DNA from: Bacteroidales bacterium
GTDB taxonomy: Bacteria > Bacteroidota > Bacteroidia > Bacteroidales > UBA3824
DNA: 36,860 nucleotides
Assembly (NCBI GenBank): GCA_017962175.1
Contig: JAGCVU010000002.1
Coordinates: 1 to 36,860 of the forward strand
Direction: 5' to 3'
Within the stretch, counting starts at the first letter, position 1. Each line of letters begins with the position of its first letter. Made by a program: the position numbers and the translations under genes. This document shows positions 1 through 8,993 of this stretch, piece by piece. The notes beneath the pieces were generated by a model. It saw only the letters and a program-made list of their open reading frames with translations, searched no databases and was not told where the DNA came from.

Positions 1-1
1 C

Positions 2-703
2 AGCGGAGCAATGTCAGGTCTATTGCTTGGCGGTGGCAACGCTATTATTAATAAGTCGAGCATAGGTGGCACGGCATTAAAATATGCTGTTATTACGGCA
101 GTTGTAGAAGGTGTCTTTAATATTGCAAGGGCAAATGCTATACCCAATTATGAAACTAAAAACTGGAAAATAAGACGTATCTATAAATTGCCGAATGGTA
201 ATCTTCCTTTCTATCATCAAAAGAATTCGTCTTTTGGTTGTACTCAAGAAACATTGAAATCTATTTGCAACTATTTAAAGATACCCATCGCTTTTTTGGA
301 TTATCCTGTTGATTTGAATCCTACCAACAAAAATAAACAGAGAGTAGAATATCGTGATGGAGCTGATTTTGAACAATTGGCTAAAGCTAATGGATTGAAC
401 GTTGAAACAGCAGCACATTTCGAAGTGAATGGAAATAGACAATTTAATCCAGATATTATTGGCGCATTTCTTGAGAATAATATTCCATTGGCAATTACAT
501 ATACAGTCCCAGGAGATTTGCCTCATACTGTTGGTATAAATAGAATTATACGGCTGAAGAATATTTTAAAACCAACCAAAGAAGATCGATATATAATAGA
601 AGTTATGGATCCGTTATATTACAATAGATATCAACAACTTCCAATTAATGTCTTTAACACAGGCACAATACGTCTTGTACAATATCCAAACTATTATGTG
701 TAA
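2..703 (+). CDS. C-terminal part of a probable polymorphic toxin with papain/C39-like cysteine peptidase domain (5' truncated)
   Basis: The frame is open to the left edge (Ser-Gly-Ala precede the first Met at base 11), so this is probably the end of a longer protein. Counting from that Met, residues 1-45 are rich in Gly and Ala with hydrophobic stretches, like the linker before the toxin tip of Rhs-type or other polymorphic toxins. The rest resembles a papain-like C39 peptidase: Cys77 in SSFGCTQETLKSI, with Gln70 a possible oxyanion-hole residue, His172 in PHTVGINRI, and Asp200 in VMDPLYY, in the classical Cys, His, Asp-Pro order. The gene overlaps the next one by 8 bases, the arrangement expected for a toxin and its immunity gene. 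Composition is AT-rich compared with the genes to the right. The toxin role is inferred; a bacteriocin-processing or other secreted C39-like peptidase is the alternative. The delivery domain lies outside the window. Confidence 0.6.
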   Translation, partial: SGAMSGLLLGGGNAIINKSSIGGTALKYAVITAVVEGVFNIARANAIPNYETKNWKIRRIYKLPNGNLPFYHQKNSSFGCTQETLKSICNYLKIPIAFLDYPVDLNPTNKNKQRVEYRDGADFEQLAKANGLNVETAAHFEVNGNRQFNPDIIGAFLENNIPLAITYTVPGDLPHTVGINRIIRLKNILKPTKEDRYIIEVMDPLYYNRYQQLPINVFNTGTIRLVQYPNYYV

Positions 704-1322
704 GAATATCATTTTTTTATTATTTGTTATTATTCCATTAGGTTCAGTGGCGCAAAATAGTAAGTTTCATTATAGGTGCTATGATTCGATATATGCAATT
801 ATCTCTGAACCGATGGATACTATTATGCTTCAAACACAAATAAACAAACAATTAGCATATTTGAAAAAACAGTTTAAGAAAACTAACCGTGATCTTGGCT
901 GTGATTCAATTAGTCGATTTTTAGATGACACCTATTATTATTATGTACCGTGTTTTGAAATAATTCAAGAAATACAAGATACAGTTATTCTTCGACCATA
1001 CAAAAAACAGTTGGTTAAGTTTATTAAACTATTTCAAAATGATTTGCAGATTGGAATATTTGGTGACTTAGGCAACCTTACTATGAAGACAAAGTATGGG
1101 GGTAGTTTGCGTATTGAGACCATTGACATGCCAGGTTTGAAGTATTCTTATAATGATGTGGCTTGTAGTCAATTTAAGTTGGATTTTTACAAGCGTTTTT
1201 TTGCGCAAAACATCTTTGCCATAAAAGATTACGTGGAAGATAATGATAATTATGATTTCTTCTGGTTTTCTATAAACGATGAGGGTAAATTATTAAAGTA
1301 TCCGAATAAGGAATTTTGGTAA
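696..1322 (+). CDS. Exported hypothetical protein, candidate immunity protein for the upstream toxin
   Basis: I do not recognise this family. The start at 696 is chosen because it gives a good signal peptide (MCKNIIFLLFVIIPLGSVAQ, with a signal peptidase I type site after SVA) and an 8-base overlap with the stop of the preceding gene; an in-frame ATG at 648 would add an implausible N-terminus. The mature protein is about 188 residues, rich in aromatic and charged residues, with no transmembrane segment after the signal. Translational coupling to a putative peptidase toxin suggests an immunity protein. Its export would mean that the toxin acts in the periplasm or at the cell surface. AT-rich like its partner. 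The function is inference from position only. Confidence 0.55.
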   Translation: MCKNIIFLLFVIIPLGSVAQNSKFHYRCYDSIYAIISEPMDTIMLQTQINKQLAYLKKQFKKTNRDLGCDSISRFLDDTYYYYVPCFEIIQEIQDTVILRPYKKQLVKFIKLFQNDLQIGIFGDLGNLTMKTKYGGSLRIETIDMPGLKYSYNDVACSQFKLDFYKRFFAQNIFAIKDYVEDNDNYDFFWFSINDEGKLLKYPNKEFW

Positions 1323-1324
1323 TA

Positions 1325-1825
1325 TCACGGGCAGTTTTCGCATTCCGAATCGTGGATTACGTTTTCTTCGGTGGTTGTGATTATGTGCGAACGGCTGTCG
1401 ATTAGGTTGTTGACCGATTTTTGAACTTTGTCTAACTGTGTGCGGGTGGTTTTGAGGCCGGTTTCAAGTTGAAGTTTTACCTCTTCGAGATTGGCTTTTT
1501 CGCTGTTGATTTGGTCGAGCATGGTTTGTAGTTCTACCATAGAGCCGATGGTTTGTGCAAGGCGGAGGTTCATGTCTTGGAGACGTTTTTCAAGGTTGGC
1601 ATTCTCCAATGTTACCGTGTAGTAGTTTTGATGCGATGTTTGGAGTTTTTCTTGATAATCGGCTACCTCTTTGTTATATTTGTAGCGCTGGTATATCCAC
1701 AGTGTGCCAAAGAGCAACATTAGCAACGCTGAAACTATTACGGCTATCACAAGCCACGATTTTGTGCGTTTGGTAAGTCCTCGCAAAAAATATTCGGTTC
1801 GGTCGGATATTGAAGAAAATTTCAT
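1325..1825 (-). CDS. Single-pass membrane protein with long coiled coil
   Basis: 166 residues of unknown function. A short cytoplasmic N-terminus (about 1-22) is followed by one transmembrane helix (about 23-45, containing WLVIAVIVSALLMLLFGTLW). From about 52 to 148 there is a heptad-rich coiled coil full of Glu, Gln, Leu, Asn and Lys. The tail ends in a Cys-x2-Cys pair (ECENCP). It is the last gene of the minus-strand run, 54 bases after the VanX-like gene, and ends 2 bases from the convergent candidate immunity gene with no visible terminator between them. The topology would put the coiled coil in the periplasm, as in septation or envelope scaffold proteins, but nothing identifies a partner. 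Confidence 0.7.
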   Translation of the reverse strand: MKFSSISDRTEYFLRGLTKRTKSWLVIAVIVSALLMLLFGTLWIYQRYKYNKEVADYQEKLQTSHQNYYTVTLENANLEKRLQDMNLRLAQTIGSMVELQTMLDQINSEKANLEEVKLQLETGLKTTRTQLDKVQKSVNNLIDSRSHIITTTEENVIHDSECENCP

Positions 1826-1879
1826 AGGTCTGTTTTTGCAATTTTTTTGTTTGTAAAAATCGGAAAAAAAGATGAATAA

Positions 1880-3295
1880 TCAAAATTTATTTACAAACTC
1901 TTTCATCTTGATGTCGGCAAGCGGATAAGCATATGCTGTTAAGTGGCTAAAATGCCACCATTCGGTGCGAATGCCTTTAAAACCGTGTTTTTCCATTATC
2001 TCTTTGAGAAACATTCTGTTGGCTATTACTTCAGACGGAAGGTTCATGTTGGTCATATACGCCTCGTAGCCGCAATGGTCAAAATCGGTGCCCATATCAA
2101 GTTCTTTGCCGTCGAGGGTGGTGATTGTAAGGTCTACAGCGCCTCCACGATTGTGAATAGAGCCTTTTGCCGGGTCGGAGAGAAAGTTGGGATTGGGTAT
2201 GATTTTCCACATCAGATACTGGCACGAGTGCGGACGGTAGCCGTCAAAAATTTTGATTTTATAGCCTTTGTCGATAAATTCTTGAGCTATTTTTAAAAGG
2301 TCGCGGGCAGGTGCATAGCGCATATAGCAAAACGGCTCATCGTAAAGAACCGTGTGGGTAAAATTGTTTTCGGTGGCATAGCGAATGTCGAAACTAAACA
2401 ATTCAGGAAAAAGTTTCAGGTTGATAAAATCGCCGTCGTTACCATCGAAAGGTATGGCTATTTTCATTTGCGGTATCACAATATTGTTGGCTATGATACG
2501 CAATTCTATTTCTGAAGGCGGAGTAATTCCAATGGCGCAGGTAACATTTAAGAATGTGTGTCCGTTGCGATTTTCGATTTGTCCTTCAAAGTAATGTTTT
2601 TCTTCGGTAAAAAATGCCGCACTGCCGTTGCTGCGCATCACCCACGATGCCTTGTAGCCGTTGTTGTTGATACTGAGCACTTGGTTGGTGAGGTTTCCAA
2701 ATATGTGGCTTTTGTATAGGTCGGCAATGTGGCGAGGAAGTGTACCAACGGGTGTGTCGTCGTTGTTGGCTATTATTTGGGTAGAGTCGTTGAGTAGTTC
2801 ACCGTTGTTGAAAAGGTCGATGCGCTCAATGGCATGAATGCCAAGCGGGTCGGCGGTGCTGATGGTAGCCGCAATGAGCGAATCTTTTACAAATTCGGCT
2901 CTACGACCTTTGGCATTGCCCACAATCACAAACGAAAGAGAATCTGTGGTGGTAGGTTTGATATTGAGTTCGGGATTGTTGCCGGTGCATTTGTAATATT
3001 CGCCGCCAATTTTTACAAATATAACGAAATCGGTGCTGTAGCCACGGCGTTTTGCCGGTGTAAATTTGATGCGCGAAATGGTTGATTTAGTGATTTTTAG
3101 ATCGTAGGTGCGCATTTCTTCGGGCGCAAATGAGGTGTAATCCATATTGTCAAACATATTGGCTATTTTGTGCGATGGGTCGCCTGCCGCAGTGGTTATT
3201 TGCATAAAGTTGCGTGGCTTTTGTGTTTGTTGTATTTGAGGTGTGCAAGCGGCTAAACAAATGATTAATGATGCTAATATATAAAGGTGTCGCAT
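1880..3295 (-). CDS. Lipoprotein with C-terminal VanX-like D-Ala-D-Ala dipeptidase domain (peptidase M15D)
   Basis: 471 residues. The N-terminus is a lipoprotein signal with lipobox LAAC (Cys17), so the protein is probably membrane anchored. The C-terminal 180 residues carry the M15D signature: DGYRP (351-355), SIHNRGGAVD with zinc ligands His381 and Asp388, and EWWH with catalytic Glu445 and ligand His448. VanX-type enzymes cleave D-Ala-D-Ala and related peptidoglycan dipeptides; in a species without vancomycin clusters this usually means wall-peptide recycling or catabolism. The first 290 residues are an extra, beta-rich region. Residues 40-110 (NMFDNMDYTSF, then an NxRIK-like strand) faintly recall discoidin/NADase-type binding modules. 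VanX itself is only about 200 residues, so this is an enlarged architecture. It follows the propeller/barrel gene by 11 bases, in an envelope-related operon. Confidence 0.8.
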   Translation of the reverse strand: MRHLYILASLIICLAACTPQIQQTQKPRNFMQITTAAGDPSHKIANMFDNMDYTSFAPEEMRTYDLKITKSTISRIKFTPAKRRGYSTDFVIFVKIGGEYYKCTGNNPELNIKPTTTDSLSFVIVGNAKGRRAEFVKDSLIAATISTADPLGIHAIERIDLFNNGELLNDSTQIIANNDDTPVGTLPRHIADLYKSHIFGNLTNQVLSINNNGYKASWVMRSNGSAAFFTEEKHYFEGQIENRNGHTFLNVTCAIGITPPSEIELRIIANNIVIPQMKIAIPFDGNDGDFINLKLFPELFSFDIRYATENNFTHTVLYDEPFCYMRYAPARDLLKIAQEFIDKGYKIKIFDGYRPHSCQYLMWKIIPNPNFLSDPAKGSIHNRGGAVDLTITTLDGKELDMGTDFDHCGYEAYMTNMNLPSEVIANRMFLKEIMEKHGFKGIRTEWWHFSHLTAYAYPLADIKMKEFVNKF

Positions 3296-3306
3296 TGTAA
3301 AAAAGA

Positions 3307-6300
3307 TTAGAAGTCGAGACCAAGCGAGAAGTAAAATACGCGAGGCAAAATTACGTGACCTTCAACTCCCCAAGCCCAGTCGAAACGGAGAAAATATCCC
3401 AAAAGCGAAGTGCGCACTCCGAAGCCGTAGCCTGCCACTATTGACGGACGGTCAACGTCGATTGTCATTGTAAGAGAGCCGTTTTCCAAAATGTATTGGT
3501 CGTAAGCGTTGCCCGATTTAAAGGGAACAAAACCTGTCCAAGCTGAACCTGCATCGCAGAATCCCACAATTTGAAAATCGTTGATTAACTTTGAGTTGAT
3601 AGGACGGTTTGCCAAGTAGCGGAAAATTGGCCAGCGGATTTCGTTGTTGAGCACGGCAAATGAGTTTCCGTTTCGGCAGTTCTGTATAAAACCGCGCATA
3701 TTGGTGGCAACAGCCTGATATATATAGTTTTCTTTTTGGTCAATTTGAATAGAACGGTCAAACATTCCGTCGGTTTTGAATTTGGTCCAGTTGTCTACTG
3801 CGCCGAGATAATAAATGATTTTGCCTGTTCCAAACGAAGTGGCTCCTGCCAATCGCGATGCAAAAATCAAGCTTCGGTGTATTTTCTGATAGTATCTGAA
3901 ATCAAATCCCCACGACGAAATAATGTCGTAGTTGCCTTCTACCTGCTGATAAAGTTCGCTCCACGCTTTGGCTCTTACGCCGGCGGGTGTGTTGGTGCCA
4001 AGGCTGCGGGTGTTGTCAAAATTGTATTCCAATTTGGCTTGTGCAAAAACTTGATAGTCAGGTTTCCGTTCCAAATATCTATAGTCGGTAACGAGATATT
4101 GAGCCTTGTCGTATCTAAGTCCGAGTGTGGATTTTAGTGCAGATGTTTGGTTAAACGGGTAACTTGCAATAAACAATCCCTCGTTGGTAATCACCTTGGT
4201 AACGTATGAATCCACATTGCGGAATGTGCTACGGTGAAAGATGTATTCTTTGTCGAGACGGTGTTTAAGGTCTTCAAACGAAAGGTAAAAATCGTAGCTA
4301 TCAAAATTGCCACCGATGTTGATGCCTGCGGTAAGGCGGTAATCTTCAAAAAGATCTTTAATGCCTATTTTGAAATATGCGCTGGCTCCGGGGTTGAAAT
4401 AATATAGACCACCTGTAAATGCTTGATAACTTTGGTTTTTGCCGCTGAAATCTATCTGACTGACAAGATAATCGATATAAAAATTGGTGAAATACAATCG
4501 TTGGTGAGGACGCACTGCAACTTCGTTTTTGTGACGTTCTTTTAAATCCTCGTGATAAAATGTAAGTTGCTGTGCCAATGGACGTTCTTCTTCAAATACA
4601 TAGTTTGTGATGTCGTATTTGAGACTGTCGGGATGAATCCACTCTTTTGGAGGATTGGCGGCAATGCTATCGGCTATGCGGCGTTCTCTTTCTTGACGAA
4701 GTTTGCGCACTACTTCAAGACTATCTTGACGGTGCTGACGTCGATTCTCTCTTGCTTTGAAGTATGTGGTGGGTAGGGTAGAGGGAATGTCGGCAGCGGG
4801 TTTCTCGTTTTTGCCAGAGAAAAGATAAAACCTATCGTTGAAACGAAAAGCCTTGTCGGTTGTATGGCTTTTGTTGTCGGTGTGCAGTTTAAGCGTGTTG
4901 CGTGAGTAGTTGGTTACCGGTTTGTAACTATTTGTGTATCTGTAGTGTACGATGGTGTCGATAGCCACAATGGCGCTGTCGTAAACTGATGCGTATTGAT
5001 TGTATATGCCGTTTTGATTGCTTAGGTAGGTATAGTTGCCGGGCGAAGTTTCGTGCGGTGCAATTTCGTTTTCGTATGGCGAATTGGTTACACGTCGCAA
5101 TACTTTGTTTTTAGAAGCAAGGTTGTATTCAAAAATGTCGTATGTGCGACCAATGGGACGGTGAAAATCTGGTTTTTCTTCCATAAGAGTGTCGCAAATG
5201 CGGTTCGACGAGAATACAATTTTGCGACCTCCGGCTGCGTATTTTGGGTCGATGTCGTCGGCAAGGTCTTGAGTAATGTTTTCAAATGTGCCTGATGCTA
5301 CGTTCATTACTACAATATCGCGCATACCCGAAAGTTGAACGCTCATTACCATATTGAGTCCGTCGGGAGAGTAGTTCATTGAGTACACTTTGTCGAATCG
5401 CGGCAGCATCTTGTTCATCATTGTCTTGGTGTCGGTATTGTATTGATACAGATATATATATCCGTGTTCTTCAATCACGAAACTAAGTATTTTTGACGTT
5501 GGATGCCAAGCCGCTACGGGGTACGAGTAGTCGGTGATTTGCTCTAATTTCTGTTCTCGGCGAATAAGTTTTGTAAACTCTTCGGTAGTGTTGTCGCGAA
5601 TAAACATTTTGTATTTGCCCATACAGTTGGTGGTATAGATTGTAAACCGTCCGTCGGGCGATGTTTGGGGATTGTCGTATACTGTATTGCGCTTGGGCTT
5701 TTTGATGATGGTGTCGGCGCCGGGAATGTTTTCGGTGGAACGGTTGATGGCAAATTTCTCGTTGTAAAACTCTTTCCAATCGGGCGAGAGTTTTTTGATA
5801 GATTTGCCTAATGCTTGACTAATGGCGTTGTTTAAGTTTTTGTTGATGCCGGTAAGATAGATGATGTTTGGCACAGCATCGCGACCGTATGCTATTGTAA
5901 TATAATGCCATAGCGAGTAGCCGGCGTATTTGGCGTCATCACCGTGAAGGTGGTTGATTTTTTTGTATTTTTTGCTTTCAAATCCGTCTTTGATGATGTC
6001 TTCGATTTCTGAATTCCATTTGATAGCGGCATATGCAGTAAGACCGTTGCTGTACCATTCGGGCAGCGAAATTACAGCCGAGTTTGCCACCTTGCTTTTG
6101 AGTCCTGTGCCATAAAGACTTGAAGTCATCAACACCGAAGCCACAGCCTCGCGTATCTGTTCGTCAAACTTATTGTGATCACCATCAAAATATAGAAAAA
6201 CTTTGTTGTCGATGATTTTGGTGGTGCCGCCGAGATTTGAGGAAATGTCGGAAGTTTGCAAACCTACGTTGCTTTGTCGAAACTCGGTTAAACGATTGTA

Positions 6301-6579
6301 TACCAAAAATATAATGCGTTTTTGCATTTTGCGTCCGAAAAACTTTTCCATTTCAGGAATCAGTTCCTGTGCTCGGTCGCTCACGTATTGCGCCAAGTCT
6401 TTGCCCTGCTGATAGTAGTAGGTGTCGAACTGCGGATAACGATAATAAAACCATTGAAATTCAGAGTATTGTACACGGTTTTGTCCAAAGTTCATTTGAT
6501 GTCCGTTGTAAAATTGAGCCTCGGCAACAAACGATGCAAAAATGAATAACAGTGTGGCTATGTATTTGATATTCTTCAT
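3307..6579 (-). CDS. TolB-like beta-propeller protein fused to a C-terminal outer-membrane beta-barrel
   Basis: 1090 residues with signal peptide (MKNIKYIATLLFIFASFVAEA). Four parts can be seen. Residues 30-265 resemble a peptidase MA-like module, but the expected HExxH is REAVA and the second motif reads LPEWYSNGL, so it is probably catalytically dead. Residues 290-560 contain repeated TolB/WD40-type blades (PQTSPDGRFTIYTTN, MNYSPDGLNMVMS, KIVFSSNR). Residues 625-690 form a charged helical linker. From about 720 to the C-terminal Phe there are alternating amphipathic strands ending in RVFYFSLGLDF, typical of an outer-membrane barrel resembling the surface-antigen/Omp85-like barrel. Such proteins are common in Bacteroidota and often misnamed TolB. 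The gene overlaps the end of birA by 4 bases (ATGA). Role unknown; an outer-membrane assembly or transport function is only a guess. Confidence 0.75.
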   Translation of the reverse strand: MKNIKYIATLLFIFASFVAEAQFYNGHQMNFGQNRVQYSEFQWFYYRYPQFDTYYYQQGKDLAQYVSDRAQELIPEMEKFFGRKMQKRIIFLVYNRLTEFRQSNVGLQTSDISSNLGGTTKIIDNKVFLYFDGDHNKFDEQIREAVASVLMTSSLYGTGLKSKVANSAVISLPEWYSNGLTAYAAIKWNSEIEDIIKDGFESKKYKKINHLHGDDAKYAGYSLWHYITIAYGRDAVPNIIYLTGINKNLNNAISQALGKSIKKLSPDWKEFYNEKFAINRSTENIPGADTIIKKPKRNTVYDNPQTSPDGRFTIYTTNCMGKYKMFIRDNTTEEFTKLIRREQKLEQITDYSYPVAAWHPTSKILSFVIEEHGYIYLYQYNTDTKTMMNKMLPRFDKVYSMNYSPDGLNMVMSVQLSGMRDIVVMNVASGTFENITQDLADDIDPKYAAGGRKIVFSSNRICDTLMEEKPDFHRPIGRTYDIFEYNLASKNKVLRRVTNSPYENEIAPHETSPGNYTYLSNQNGIYNQYASVYDSAIVAIDTIVHYRYTNSYKPVTNYSRNTLKLHTDNKSHTTDKAFRFNDRFYLFSGKNEKPAADIPSTLPTTYFKARENRRQHRQDSLEVVRKLRQERERRIADSIAANPPKEWIHPDSLKYDITNYVFEEERPLAQQLTFYHEDLKERHKNEVAVRPHQRLYFTNFYIDYLVSQIDFSGKNQSYQAFTGGLYYFNPGASAYFKIGIKDLFEDYRLTAGINIGGNFDSYDFYLSFEDLKHRLDKEYIFHRSTFRNVDSYVTKVITNEGLFIASYPFNQTSALKSTLGLRYDKAQYLVTDYRYLERKPDYQVFAQAKLEYNFDNTRSLGTNTPAGVRAKAWSELYQQVEGNYDIISSWGFDFRYYQKIHRSLIFASRLAGATSFGTGKIIYYLGAVDNWTKFKTDGMFDRSIQIDQKENYIYQAVATNMRGFIQNCRNGNSFAVLNNEIRWPIFRYLANRPINSKLINDFQIVGFCDAGSAWTGFVPFKSGNAYDQYILENGSLTMTIDVDRPSIVAGYGFGVRTSLLGYFLRFDWAWGVEGHVILPRVFYFSLGLDF

Positions 6580-7343
6580 TTTGACGTAGTATACTTTGTT
6601 TGTTCTGGTATAATCAGTTCTATTTCTTTAAAGTCGTATTTTTTTGATTCGCCGGATAGTTGGTTTTCTACTGTAATAAAACCGGTTGGGTCTACATCGC
6701 GGATTATTCCTTTAAAAACTTTGCCTTGCGAATTGTATACCAATGTTTTGTTTAATCCAAGCAAGCGGCTCATATAGTTTTGACGAAGAATTTCGGTTTC
6801 GCCGTTTTGAATATGAGCAAGATGTTTTTGCAGAATTTCTAAAAAAACGTTTAATTCATCGTTGAGATTGTATTCTTTGCCTGAGAGAATTTTCATCGAT
6901 ACCGGATTGGGCAGGTTTTCGGGAAATGTACCTTGGTTGATGTTGATTCCTATGCCCAAAATGCTTGATTTTATGTATTTGCCCGACACCGAGTTTTCAA
7001 TAAGCATACCGCAGATTTTTTTCATTCCTGAATATATGTCGTTGGGCCATTTGATTGATACATTGGGAATTTGGCGATTCTCTAAATATTCGGCAACGGC
7101 AGCGGCTGTGGCTTGCGATAACATAAATTGACTTGTTACCATAAGTTCCTTTGGATGAAACACGTAACTAAACATCAAGTTTTTGCTGCTTTCGCTTTCC
7201 CAGATGTTGCCGCGCTGTCCGCGTCCGTCGGTTTGAAAGTCGGCTCTGATCACAAAGTCTTCTTTCGACTCGCGGTCTTGCGAAATGCGTCGTTGTGCCT
7301 CGTCGTTGGTAGAGTCAATTATGTTGAGGTGTATAATATTCAT
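6576..7343 (-). CDS. birA: Biotin--[acetyl-CoA-carboxylase] ligase
   Basis: 255 residues. It activates biotin to biotinyl-AMP and transfers it to the lysine of biotin carboxyl carrier proteins. Signatures: STNDEA near the N-terminus, the biotin/adenylate loop TDGRGQRGN, the KWPNDIY motif, KICGMLIE, and ILGIGININQ. There is no N-terminal helix-turn-helix, so this is the ligase-only class and not the dual repressor of E. coli. A short C-terminal SH3-like domain (about 205-250) is present. It lies 2 bases after the CNNM gene and overlaps the next gene by 4 bases, inside the minus-strand operon. Confidence 0.93.
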   Translation of the reverse strand: MNIIHLNIIDSTNDEAQRRISQDRESKEDFVIRADFQTDGRGQRGNIWESESSKNLMFSYVFHPKELMVTSQFMLSQATAAAVAEYLENRQIPNVSIKWPNDIYSGMKKICGMLIENSVSGKYIKSSILGIGININQGTFPENLPNPVSMKILSGKEYNLNDELNVFLEILQKHLAHIQNGETEILRQNYMSRLLGLNKTLVYNSQGKVFKGIIRDVDPTGFITVENQLSGESKKYDFKEIELIIPEQTKYTTSK

Positions 7344-7345
7344 TT

Positions 7346-8602
7346 TTAAGCTTTTAATATAATTTTTACTGTGTTTATTTTTGGTTTTTTCACTTGCAAC
7401 ACCTTTATTATTAAATCGCCGTCGGTAAACTCATCGCCATTTTTGGGAAAATCCTTGTTGAGTGTGAGAATATATCCGGCGAGTGTTTCGTAGTCGTCGG
7501 TTTTGGGCAGGTGAAGTTTGTATTTTTCGTTGATATAGTCGATTTCTAAACGTCCGGAGAAAATGAACTCGCTGTTGCCAATTTTGCGTTCTACAAGTTC
7601 CTGATTATCGTGTTCGTCTTCAATTTCGCCGGTTATCTCTTCGATGATGTCTTCTACAGTGATCATTCCGGCTGTGCCACCATATTCGTCGGTAACAACT
7701 GCCACACTTTTGCGTCGTTTTACAAACTGTTTAAGCAGTTTGTCGGCGGTCATAGTTTCCGGAGCTTCAATGGCAGGCACTATTATTTCTTTGATGTTTT
7801 TTGGTTTTTTAAATAGGTCTAATGCGTTTACATATCCTGTAATACGGTCGAGACTGCCGTTGCAAATCACTATTTTTGAATATCCGCTTTGAATAAAAGT
7901 ATCAGTGAGTGTTTTGATAGAGTCGTTAACATTTGCCGACACAATTTCGTTGCGCGGTACTATACATTCGCGAATTCGTATGTCTTTGAAATCTAATGCT
8001 TTTTTTAAGAATTGAAGACGTCCGTCGTCGTACTCTTCGTCGTCGGATTTGGATGCTGTGGTGGGTATCAGTTCCGAAATATTGTTGGGTTCGGTGTCGA
8101 TAGTTCTGCCTTTGATTTTACCGCTTGCCGAAATTACCTGAAACATAACCAAGTATACCACAGGATAGAGAAAGTTGGAAATAAAGTCGGCGAGGGGCAC
8201 AAAGTGGCGGAGCATCTGGTTGGCGTTTCGTGAAAATACCGCCGTGGGCAGAGCCTTGCACAAGATTACAGCCGTGATGATGGCTGCGGCTATGAAAATG
8301 ATGTTGCCCTGCTGGCTGAGTCCGAGGCGTCCGCACAGTACAAACGCCGCGCTTGCCAACACGCACTGCGACAGAATTTCGCCGGTGCGCATGCAGGTGA
8401 TGCACAGTTCTATATTGTCGGCTGGACGGAACACTATGCCCTGGCGGATAGTTCCGTTTTTGATGTCGATGTCGAGCACAAGGCGGTCGCTTCCGGTGAG
8501 TGCGGTTTTGATACCGGCGAAAAATGCCGCTGACAATGCCGATACTGAGAGTGCTATTATTAAAAGTGTGAACAAAATTTTATCCTTTTCTGTATTTTGC
8601 AA
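7346..8602 (-). CDS. CNNM/CorC-family membrane protein with DUF21, CBS pair and CorC_HlyC domains
   Basis: 418 residues. The N-terminal third has four hydrophobic segments (about 10-30, 75-95, 100-115, 133-158) corresponding to the DUF21/CNNM membrane domain. A CBS pair follows (about 195-325: IRECIVPRNEIVSANVNDSI, then VVTDEYGGTAGMITVEDIIEEITGEIEDEHD). The last 80 residues match the CorC_HlyC domain. Such proteins are linked to Mg2+ or other cation export/homeostasis; Bacteroidota paralogues include GldE, and I cannot assign this to a paralogue group. The start overlaps the end of the receiver gene by 23 bases; no other Met lies near the beginning, so the overlap is likely real. Confidence 0.88.
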   Translation of the reverse strand: MQNTEKDKILFTLLIIALSVSALSAAFFAGIKTALTGSDRLVLDIDIKNGTIRQGIVFRPADNIELCITCMRTGEILSQCVLASAAFVLCGRLGLSQQGNIIFIAAAIITAVILCKALPTAVFSRNANQMLRHFVPLADFISNFLYPVVYLVMFQVISASGKIKGRTIDTEPNNISELIPTTASKSDDEEYDDGRLQFLKKALDFKDIRIRECIVPRNEIVSANVNDSIKTLTDTFIQSGYSKIVICNGSLDRITGYVNALDLFKKPKNIKEIIVPAIEAPETMTADKLLKQFVKRRKSVAVVTDEYGGTAGMITVEDIIEEITGEIEDEHDNQELVERKIGNSEFIFSGRLEIDYINEKYKLHLPKTDDYETLAGYILTLNKDFPKNGDEFTDGDLIIKVLQVKKPKINTVKIILKA

Positions 8603-8963
8603 ACGCGTATTCGATAGCCACGCCGAGGTTGCGTTTGTATACCGGTTTGGTCATAAAGCCGTAAACGTTTTGTAGTGTGGCAGCTTCGATGGTTGAGGGC
8701 GACGAGTCGCCGGTAATAAATATTATCGGCGTCTTGTATTTTTGGGCAATGATTTTGGCAGTTTCCACGCCGTCGATATTGCCGTCGAGATGGATGTCCA
8801 TAAGGATGACGTCGATGTCGCTGTATGTGTCGCAAGCGGCTACGGCATCTTCGCCAGTACGCACTGTTGCTACTATTTCATAGTTTAACTCTTGTATAAA
8901 CATCTGAAATATAGTGCATAGCATCTTGTCGTCTTCTACAATGAGTATTTTTTTTGCGTTCAT
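8580..8963 (-). CDS. Stand-alone CheY-like response regulator receiver
   Basis: 127 residues, one receiver domain with no output domain. The acidic pocket is Glu10-Asp11-Asp12 (ILIVEDD), the phospho-acceptor is Asp56 (ILMDIHLDG), Thr84 is the switch residue (FITGDSS) and Lys106 lies in TKPV. All key residues are present, so it should be phosphorylatable. The sequence MDIHLDGNIDGVETA is the type often seen in receivers attached to or paired with hybrid histidine kinases. No kinase is in the window. It is the first gene of the minus-strand run and diverges from coaX across the perfect palindrome. Confidence 0.9.
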   Translation of the reverse strand: MNAKKILIVEDDKMLCTIFQMFIQELNYEIVATVRTGEDAVAACDTYSDIDVILMDIHLDGNIDGVETAKIIAQKYKTPIIFITGDSSPSTIEAATLQNVYGFMTKPVYKRNLGVAIEYAFAKYRKG

Positions 8964-8993
8964 CTGGTAGTAATAAAAGTTTTTTTGATTTGC

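Noticed and set aside
1..703. Complete gene starting at base 11
   Set aside because: The frame is open to the window edge and the first residues look like an internal glycine-rich linker, so the gene is probably truncated.
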